Positions 57,435-64,000 of a stretch of DNA of 64,000 bases are shown here, one piece after another. Within the stretch, counting starts at the first letter, position 1. Each line of letters begins with the position of its first letter. The position numbers and the translations under genes are program-made. The notes beneath the pieces are model-generated. The model saw only the letters and a list, made by a program, of their open reading frames with translations. It was not told where the DNA came from and did no database searches. Source of the stretch: Vandiemenella viatica (Eukaryota > Arthropoda > Insecta > Orthoptera > Morabidae); contig CM061919.1 of NCBI GenBank assembly GCA_031002005.1, forward strand, positions 171,103,121-171,167,120, read 5' to 3'.

Positions 57435-57587
57435 CATTGAACTTGAAGAAGGAACAAAGTAATCCCTGTGTATACTTGATATCCATTTCTTCCTCATGGC
57501 TTCATCATCCGGAAATTTAAATACCGTAACTTTTGGTCCACCTGCATAATTTCCTCTACAATTCGGCATACAGCAGCGATACAGCAT
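57435..57587 (-). CDS. P-like transposase exon 1 (THAP zinc finger, first half)
   Basis: ATG at 57587 gives MLYRCCMPNCRGNYAGG, then VFKFPDDEAMRKKWISSI, then a donor (GTAAGT at 57434-57429). This is the first half of a THAP domain: Cys-Cys-x-x-Asn-Cys, the Phe-Pro pair and the invariant Trp. The second half, VCQAHF, starts exon 2 at 55848. Exon length is 153 bases, phase 0, so it is not split after FHK like the other two THAP exons in the window. It is open and well conserved. Confidence 0.75.
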
Positions 57588-57897
57588 ATTACGAGGGCAC
57601 AAGAAAATTACAAGTAGATAAAACACAAATATATTGTAGAAACTAAGGCACTCAAAGTATCGATAAGAAGTGTTCCATACAAGCGCATACAAACCACATG
57701 TATTCAATGGACTACATTGGACTCCATGACACTGACGTCACGCGCCGGCGCACAGGCTACCATATCAAGGTGGTGATGAGCCATTGCCAATAGTGGGCGT
57801 AGTGGAGAGCCCCGCGCAAATAGGAAATTGACTTAGCGCTCCCGTTGTGCGAGGCGTGAGTAAGGGGCAAGCGGTGGCCCCTGAAAAGCCGCACGGA

Positions 57898-58143
57898 AAA
57901 AATATTGACGGAAGAAGAGAATAGAGCTATATTACAGGAAGTATATGATTCCCACCTTGGTGGATATAACGGGGTGTCAAGAACAATGAATCGACTGAGA
58001 GGGCCAGGAATTTGGAAGGATGTTAAGAAGTATACCACACAGTGCAAGAAATGTCAGCTGAACAAAATTACGCAAGCAAGGATACAAATGCCTTTAAAAA
58101 TTACAGATATACCCGCGCACATCTTCGAAAGATGTGTCACAGA
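57898..58143 (+). pseudogene. integrase zinc-binding domain
   Basis: MTEEENRAILQEVYDSHLGG then YTTQCKKCQLNK: a His from the DSHLGG segment and the Cys-x2-Cys pair of the HHCC zinc finger of retroviral-type integrases. It runs to HIFERC, where the hAT-like insert begins. The frame is open in this part. Confidence 0.75.
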
Positions 58144-59137
58144 TAGGGTTGCAAATTGAAAAAAAAAAAGGTTTTCGTTTCAGAAAACAATATATTTGAC
58201 AAATTATAGTTTTATTTATGGAACTTACATTTTACACGTGCGTTTTAAATCTCACTAAATCATATAATGTCTTACATAATGATTCATAAATGTTTCTATA
58301 TACCGTAGATAACATAATTTTTTATTCTTTCTCTATGTCAGTAACACATTCAACACTAGTTTGGTCGGAGTCGGAATTTTCTGTTTCTTCTTCTGTCTCC
58401 TCTTCATCCATTACTTCAGAAATAGTTAGATTTTCTTTTACTGGTTGTATTGTACCCAAAAGCTTTTGAGATGGCAATTTTAAATTGTGAGCAAAGTACA
58501 CACTGTGCATAAAGACTGCGCCGATAGTTCTGTATTACAGTCTTTTAAGTTTGAATTTAAATCTATTATCATACAAAATAGGAACTTTATTACTTTTCAA
58601 TTGTTGGTTTACGCCAACAGTTGCAAGGAAATGAATCATAATTACTGACAATTAATGACTCAGTATCAATAAACGCTGCGAGTTTAACAAGTATACGAAT
58701 ATAAGGAAAGCACAATAAGAAATAAAAAAAAAGAGGCAAAAAACCGTAGATAAATTTAAAATTCATAAGTTTTTGAAAAGATCTGTAGGTCTACAGATTA
58801 AGTTGTAGGGCTAGCAGCACTAGTTCAAATAGCGAGTATCAATCCAAATAACGGGGATTCCTTCTCAAGCAACCTAGCCTTTTCGGGAAGTCGCCATTCG
58901 CAAAGGAAAACTTCAGTCAAAGTTGCCAATATTTTTGTAATTTTTTTTCCCTATTGAACCAGAAAAATTTAGTAGATTTAAAAATTAAGATAAGTACTTA
59001 GTAAAAACTCTAAAACAGTCATATTAAATGATAAATGTCTTAAAAATTTGAAATTTAATAGTTTTGAAAAAAGAAAAAAAAAATGTCCCAGGAAAAAAGT
59101 GGTTTTTTTTTTCACAGTTTTTTGTTTTTTTATGAGT

Positions 59138-59174
<37 letters not shown>

Positions 59175-59181
59175 AACACTA
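58144..59181. mobile_element. 1,038-bp hAT-like element between integrase domains
   Basis: Starts TAGGGTTGCAAATTG and, reversed from the right end, TAGTGTTGCAAAAAA. The flanking 8-mers GTCACAGA (58136-58143) and GTCATGGA (59182-59189) match at 6 of 8, both differences transitions. Removing the insert rejoins the integrase frame (VMDIVGP). It contains one small minus-strand open frame and a long T run. Confidence 0.7.
58322..58510 (-). pseudogene. acidic C-terminal ORF in the hAT-like insert
   Basis: 62 codons ending EEETEEETENSDSDQTSVEC and a few more. The strong acidity suggests the end of a transposase or other protein gene carried by the insert, but no domain is seen. Confidence 0.3.
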
Positions 59182-59945
59182 GTCATGGATATTGTCGGGC
59201 CACTTCCGAACACTATTAACGGAAACAAATACATCCTGACATTTCAGGATGCCTTCACAATGTTCCAGTTACAAGACAGGATGCCGAAAGTGTCAGCAAA
59301 GCATTAGTAGAAGAGATAATACTTCGTTATTGAATCCCTAATCTTCCGGTTAGTGACAACGGGATGCAATTTACAAGCAACTTACCTGGGCATGTTTGCC
59401 AGCTACTGAACGTTAGAATTGTGCTTCCCCCTACAACCCTTCTTCAAACGGGGCTATTGATCGTACGCATTGTACTCTGGCAGAATAGCTTAGGCATTAT
59501 GTTAGCCAGACCCAGGATAACTGAGAGGAGTTATTAAAATGTTGACTTTGTTTCCAATACGACGCCACATACGGCTACAAATTACGAACCACGTTTTGTT
59601 GTATGGCAGACCTGACAACATTCTGGGAGTATTGCAAAAGAAACCAACCTCACCTATGTATGACTATGAGTTACATAACCAATCTGAATTCTTGCATGAG
59701 GAAGCATGAAAATTCAATCAGACCAAGAAAGAGAAGAGTAAGGAGTTATATGATAAGGAGGAAAATGCAGTAGAATTTAAACCAGGAGACCAAGTGCTGC
59801 TAAATGATCCTGTCCTAAGACATGGGAGAACAAAAAAGCTACAGCCACTTTCCAAGGGTCCTTTCCTAAAGATCCGACCCCCCAATGTCACGTTGCATGT
59901 GCGGAAAATAAGCATTTAACAGTCCACGCCAACCGTTAAAAAATC
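59182..59945 (+). pseudogene. integrase catalytic core and C-terminal region
   Basis: MDIVGPLPNT (first catalytic Asp) and LTFQDAFTMF, then about 59340-59375 LPVSDNGMQFTSN (second Asp). Near 59450 comes SNGAIDRTHCTL, where the catalytic Glu of NG-x-I-E-R is replaced by Asp. The C-terminal EFKPGDQVLLND and LSKGPFLKI follow (59,775-59,870). Stops occur at about 59325, 59490 and 59895. Integrase would insert the DNA copy into the genome. Confidence 0.75.
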
Positions 59946-60119
59946 TTCCATGGACGCAATTAAATAAGAATAAAGAAACAAAGACAGGAAGCAGTTGTTT
60001 AGTTACAGGATAGAACGCTAGTTGTAATAGCAGTAATACAGAAGTGTAAAAGGTTAGAAATAAAAGTGAAGAGGAGGCATAGTATCAAAAGTTGACTTCA
60101 ATCCTTCTTTGCACAGGTG

Positions 60120-60521
60120 GCGTTATGAGTGTTTATGGGGATACTGGCCGTAGGAGCAGTCACTGGCCAAAACCATGAAATACAGACATTCCTGGTGACT
60201 CCAGGAATATACTACAACAGAAAGGTTCTTAGTACAGGTATTTAGTACAATTTGGGGGTTGGTTGTTTATATTAACCTCCAAGACCTTCGGCAAAAAGTA
60301 GTTCAAGGCAACGGATTTGCAGATCAAACAATTCGCTATTGTGAAATCGAATTAAAGCGGTACAAGGAAGACATTAGTGAGAGCGCTCAATTGGATTGGG
60401 AATTGCTTTGGCAAAACACAAAAATTCAACGAAGTCAGCAACTTCTCGGGCTGATTACCTAACGGAAGAATAAGACGAAAAGAGCACCCCTCGCCTTCGT
60501 TGGGGAGGTCTCTCAGGTTTT
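60120..60521 (+). pseudogene. Env-like gene, N-terminal part
   Basis: The open part (60259-60462) matches the N-terminal region of errantivirus Env (YINLQDLR, RYCEIELKRYK). It is followed by a basic stretch at about 60466-60486, as in the cleavage site of F-type fusion proteins, and the beginning of the fusion-peptide region. A stop lies before the basic stretch, and a LINE insertion (60522) cuts the gene just after it. Env is a membrane fusion glycoprotein in errantiviruses. This copy is dead; breaks are described only. Confidence 0.6.
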
Positions 60522-60998
60522 GAGAAGTTGTAATGTTCATACAAAGGAAATAGCATACAAAACACTAGTGCGTCCTCATTTGGAATACTGTTGTGGAATT
60601 TGGGATCCGTATCGCAAGGGATTGATTGACATGTTAGAGAAAGTACGGAGGAGAGCCGCTCGATTCGTGACTGCTAGTTACAGTCCTTATGTAAGTGTCA
60701 CAGGGCTGATACGTGGGTTGGGCTGGGATTGTTTGATGGACAGACGACGTCATTTTCGTTTGAATTTGTTGGAGAATATGCAAAAAAAACTTTAAGTTAC
60801 GAGTGCAACCAAATACTTCTTCCGCCAACCTATTTAGGTCGCAATGACTGGAGGGATAAGATTCGGGAAATAAGATGCCGTACTGATACACTTATATATT
60901 CCTTCTTTCCTCATTCTGTTCGGGATTGGAATGCACTGAATTAGGATAGGTGCTTAGCACCCTCTGCCACCCACAGTATTTGTGTGCAGAGTATATGT
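60522..60998 (+). mobile_element. CR1-type LINE 3' end inserted in env
   Basis: Codes for the C-terminus of a CR1-type LINE protein (YKTLVRPHLEYCCGIWDPY, RRRAARFVTASY, then in another frame SFFPHSVRDWNAL). It ends with a 3' UTR (CACCCTCTGCCACCCACAGT). Only the 3' 0.48 kb is present, as in 5'-truncated insertions. The env reading continues at about 60999. Confidence 0.75.
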
Positions 60999-61690
60999 TC
61001 GGAACATTAACACAAAAAGACACTTGTGAGCTATGTGAGCACTGCTTCACACACATGTGATGTGAAGCAGAGCAAAGGAAACTGCTAAAGGTCAACAAGG
61101 AGCAGCTGACAATTTTCAGAAACACAGTGTCTACCCTTAACGTCACTCTGATTCATGTTGAGGAATGAGCGCATATTTGCAGATGGCATGAAATGTATAA
61201 CCGCTTACCTTGCAGAGTATACCAATAGCACGTGTATAATGTTAAAGGAGATAGCCATTACGATTGAAATGAATGAATTTCTAGTTCACGTAACAACTCT
61301 GTAACAGGAGATAAATCAGCATTATGAGATTCTAACCACAGCCATTGTAAACACCCAGAAAGGCATCATTGAGCTCCATTTAATACACCCAAGGCCGGTA
61401 ATGCAATATCTTCACTTAATCTGTGACGACATAGGCAATAAAAGATTTCCAGTCGCATTAAACGAGGAAGCCTACTTTGCATCATACATACTGAAGCTTT
61501 CTTGTCCGATTCCATTTTACGTTACTTTTATCGATCCCTTTGGTGGAGAACCAAAGTTTCCAATTGTAACAGGTTTTATCTTTGCCTATCGAGACCATGA
61601 AGGAAGGAAATATTTCCTCCATGATCTAGACAGACCAGACGCACCACATTATCCCTTACGTAAGGCCATCCTGGGAATCATATATATTAC
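60999..61690 (+). pseudogene. Env-like gene, middle part
   Basis: Resumes the env reading immediately after the LINE. Helical segments in 61080-61140 and 61330-61400 resemble the central coiled region of errantivirus Env. The open frame 61401-61690 (FPVALNEEAYFASY, KLSCPIPFYV) fits the following ectodomain by position but is less certain. Several stops and frameshifts. Confidence 0.45.
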
Positions 61691-62680
61691 TTCTATAAGG
61701 CTTTTTTTTGGTCATAAGCCTTTATCTCCCTTCATACATAACTGAAATCTATGAATGAGGTGTTATTTTAAAGCTTATGGGCTCCACTTTGGTCAAATCA
61801 TACTTTAAGAAAGAAATGTTTCGGATTTCGACCCTTAAAGGGCAAAAATACCAGTATTTCTAAAATGTTGTTTTTTGTGTCACAGGCCATTTATCTCTCT
61901 GCATATCCAACCAATATAGATAAATGGGATATCATTTTAAAGATTAAGGTCTCCACAGTTGTCACATCATATTTTAAGAAAAGAATTTTTCAGAATTCGG
62001 CCCTTAAAGGGCAAAATTACCATTATTTCAATTACATATTTTTTATCACGAACTATTTATCTCCCTTGATATCAAACCGATATCGAGAAATTAGGCATTA
62101 TTATAGCGCGAGGTCTCCGCTTTGATCAAATCATATTTTATGAAAGGATTTTTTTTAATTCGATCCTTAAAGGTAAAAGTTATCATTATTTCTGTAACAT
62201 ATTTATCATGAGCCACTTATCTCCCTTGCATTAGGTAACGTTCGTTGTGCACACACGTTCCGAGCCTAATGGCCCGTTTTTCTATTTGTGAATAAGGCAG
62301 ATGCCAAAATATTGTGTAGTTTTTTGTCAGCATTAGTGTTCCCTCTCATCGCATCCGTCCACTTTGGTATGTGGTGGGTTAATTTCCCTTTCTTTTCTTA
62401 TTGATATCTAACCAAAATAGGCAAATGAGCTATCATATTAGAGTAATGTCTTTGCTTTGGTCACATCATATCTTAAGAAAGGATTTTTTTTTTTCGGAAT
62501 TCGACCCTTCAAGGACAAAAGTATCATTATTTCCATAAGATGTTTTTTTGTTACAACCATTTACCTTCATTGAGATCTAACCTAAATCAATAAATGAGGT
62601 ATCATTTAAAAGATCAAGTAACATTATAAATTAAGAACAAAATTTTTCGGAATTTGAACCTTAAAGGGCAAAAGTAATAA
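61690..62680 (+). repeat. satellite B, about 165-bp tandem repeat
   Basis: The landmark CATTTATCTCCCTT(G/C)ATATC-like sequence occurs at about 61722, 61888, 62055, 62218, 62390 and 62560, each followed after about 90 bases by TTCGACCCTTAAAGGGCAAAA. A 62225-62385 segment has a divergent insert. It interrupts the env region. A block of the same repeat in reverse lies at 40250-40640. Confidence 0.75.
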
Positions 62681-62801
62681 CTGTGAATGTCACATGCGTG
62701 AGACGGTTCAGAGCCAAGCCGCTACATAGCAGTAGCAAATATCGCAGAGATATTGATAAACTGCTTCACTGGCGTCAACTTTTGTTGCGTACCTATTACA
62801 C

Positions 62802-62829
62802 TAAAAAAAAAAAAAAAAAAAAAAAAAAC
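62802..62829 (+). repeat. poly-A tract
   Basis: About 28 A in a row following AACTTTTGTTGCGTACCTATTAC. A possible retroposed 3' end, but no source element is identified. Confidence 0.6.
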
Positions 62830-62933
62830 AGCTATTTTACAAAACCCCCAACTTCACTATTCATTGTATACGTGAAATTTTCGCATGGGTCATCTAGTAT
62901 GTTATAATTGATGACTTGTGATGACATGCACAA

Positions 62934-63187
62934 ATGAGTAAGGATCAGCTAGACTGTAAGGCGATCACACCCGCATCCCAGATCTGTAAGCAGATTTGTG
63001 TGCTAACGTCCACACACACTCAGTTTGTCAGGGAAATTCCTAAAAACTTTAGTCAAAAGTTAGTGAAAATAACCAAAAACATATGGTCACAATTGAGTAG
63101 GAGAGAATGGCTTTATGTAAGTCCATCTCCAGAAGGGGTCACCCTCCTGTGCGAACATGAGCAGGCCATGGATGCATTGCTCTATGG
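62934..63187 (+). pseudogene. Env-like gene, ectodomain part
   Basis: An open stretch with several cysteines (SQICKQICVL), then SRREWLYVSPSPEGVTLLCE, matching the C-terminal ectodomain of errantivirus Env (Trp-Leu-Tyr-Val-x6-Glu-x-Val-Thr-Leu-Leu-Cys). Cut at 63187 by the MITE and continued at 63813. Confidence 0.6.
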
Positions 63188-63804
63188 CATATATGGGCAA
63201 CCCCCGGCCCGCGGGCCAGATCCGGCCCTCCACCAGCTTGAATCCAGCCTGCGAGAGATTCAGAAATTTCAGATACAGAAGAAAAATATCCACAGCTGAG
63301 AGTTTTCTCACGAAAAATAATTTGCACATCCGGAAGCACGTATAAATGTGAGCAGCTTTTTTGAATAATTAAAATTAATAAAAATAAGAATCGTACTAGA
63401 TTTAGAGCATGGTTGGCCAATCCGCGGCCGCCTTGGAAGATTTTTTTCGCCCCGCGTGATTCATCACACCTTTTCAAATTATACTTAGTTTATAATTGCA
63501 AATGTAGTCAAAACCAATATATTTAAAAAATACATTATTTGTGCAGCCATATATTTCAAAATTAACTGTCGAAATTATAAGAAAAAAATTACTTTGATTT
63601 TAAAATAATACTTTTGCAAATATATGACAGATATTGCATGTTTTATTTATGAGTTCACAGTTATTAGTTCGCGGAATAATTATGTTATATTCTGCGAACT
63701 CATAATGCGCGGGCATCTCGGAACATCTAATATAATATACAATATATAATTTTATATGTGGCCCGCGGAGTTATGACGCATTTTCAAAGTGGCCCTCCCC
63801 CCTG
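63188..63804. mobile_element. composite hAT-type MITE with perfect duplication
   Basis: CTCTATGG occurs directly outside both ends (63180-63187 and 63805-63812). The left end CATATATGGGCAACCCCC matches the right end of the MITE at 46758-47096 in reverse. The right end, reversed, is CAGGGGGGAGGGCCAC. Inside, GCATGGTTGGCCAATCCGCGG (63409) begins what looks like a second, related MITE, so the two ends come from different subfamilies. Confidence 0.7.
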
Positions 63805-63812
63805 CTCTATGG

Positions 63813-64000
63813 GATGGGAAAATTTACGCTTAGTCGGACCTGTAAAGGCTATGGTGCTCAGGTTTTGCTTCAGTCTGAGTCATTGAGAAATTTCTATACA
63901 CTCGGTTGTTCAGACAGTGCGAACAAGGTGTTGAATACCACCAATCTTGGACTAAGATTACCGACAGAACCACAGCTACACCATCTTGAGGATCTCAGTG
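63813..64000 (+). pseudogene. Env-like gene, continuation to the window edge
   Basis: MGKFTLSRTCKGYGAQVLLQ then QPQLHHLEDLS-like frame follows the MITE; the Cys-Lys-Gly-Tyr feature continues the Env ectodomain. Transmembrane region and 3' LTR, if present, lie beyond the right edge. Confidence 0.55.

Larger units (their letters stand above)
47790..57790 (-). mobile_element. P-like (THAP) transposon inserted in the errantivirus-like element
   Basis: The clear core terminal repeats are 47824-47863 (AGCCTGCGCACCGGCACGTG...) and the reverse complement of 57718-57758 (AGCCTGTGCGCCGGCGCGTG...). Weaker similarity extends about 30 bases further outward on both sides, so the ends are approximate. No 8-base duplication was found. 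The minus strand carries a decayed THAP transposase gene. Without the nested hAT the element is about 7 kb, long for a P element, partly because of introns and nested Harbinger and SINE DNA. Confidence 0.65.
44390..64000 (+). mobile_element. Gypsy/errantivirus-like retroelement, old and nested, open at right
   Basis: Protease, reverse transcriptase, RNase H, integrase and an Env-like region occur in the normal order and strand across about 19.6 kb. The excess length comes from at least eight insertions. Frames are broken throughout, so it is a relic. No LTRs are visible: the left end is lost near SINE and MITE debris and the right end lies outside the window. Env at the 3' end is the hallmark of insect errantiviruses. 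Only description is given; no reconstruction is offered. Confidence 0.75.

Noticed and set aside
47816..57766. 8-base target duplication for the P-like element at 47824/57758
   Set aside because: Flanks AAAATGAA and ACCATATC do not match, so none is claimed.
59083..59307. Phenylalanine-rich ORF across the T run
   Set aside because: Produced by the poly-T at the right end of the hAT-like insert running into the integrase frame.
61595..61615. GGAAATATTTCC palindrome resembling the 11.4-kb element end
   Set aside because: Short match inside the env-like open frame, no partner end and no duplication; chance.

Overview
The window is eukaryotic and almost certainly from an insect with a large, transposon-rich genome. 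The tRNA-derived SINEs and the RTE/CR1-type LINE fragments look most like those of polyneopteran insects (stick insects, cockroaches, orthopterans), but the species cannot be named from the sequence. It is AT-rich, has a 1,000-N assembly gap (26852-27851), and contains almost no host coding sequence. The one host exon recognised is at the extreme left edge: the first coding exon (minus strand) of a TEX10/IPI1-type ribosome-biogenesis protein.

Left part (1-21 kb). After the TEX10 exon and its upstream region comes a pol-less Gypsy-type LTR element (LTRs about 2749-3148 and 6339-6620 plus 18053-18231). Its 3' LTR is split by an 11.4-kb element (6621-18044) with 25-bp terminal inverted repeats and a perfect 8-bp target duplication. 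That element carries a THAP zinc-finger first exon just inside its left end, which points to the P-element/THAP transposase class. Inside are palindromic repeat modules, long internal duplications and LINE fragments. Just to the right lies another inverted-repeat element (18530-20971) split by a PIF/Harbinger element with a TAA target duplication (19272-20601).

Middle (21-44 kb). A satellite of about 183 bp is split by a second THAP-exon element (23525-25689). Then follow CR1/Jockey-type LINE fragments, a Helitron fragment, a Tc1 remnant, an ATCGAT-rich hAT-like element, a mariner (38674-39913, TA duplication), a second satellite of about 165 bp, a decayed hAT (40647-43161, perfect 8-bp duplication) and an inverted SINE pair.

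Right part (44-64 kb). An old Gypsy/errantivirus-like retroelement runs left to right (protease, reverse transcriptase, RNase H, integrase, Env-like) and leaves the window at its right end. It is broken by an LTR-like insert containing a 339-bp MITE, by a roughly 10-kb P-like element with a decayed THAP transposase gene on the minus strand, by a 1,038-bp hAT-like element between the integrase domains, and in env by a LINE, a satellite block and a composite MITE. The P-like element itself holds an intact hAT element (49637-52471) with a 651-codon transposase, perfect 14-bp terminal repeats and a perfect 8-bp target duplication. This is the only element here that looks potentially functional.

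The genes form no operon or pathway. The window reads as a layered record of insertions, oldest being the errantivirus-like and Gypsy elements, then the P-like elements, then hAT and other DNA transposons.
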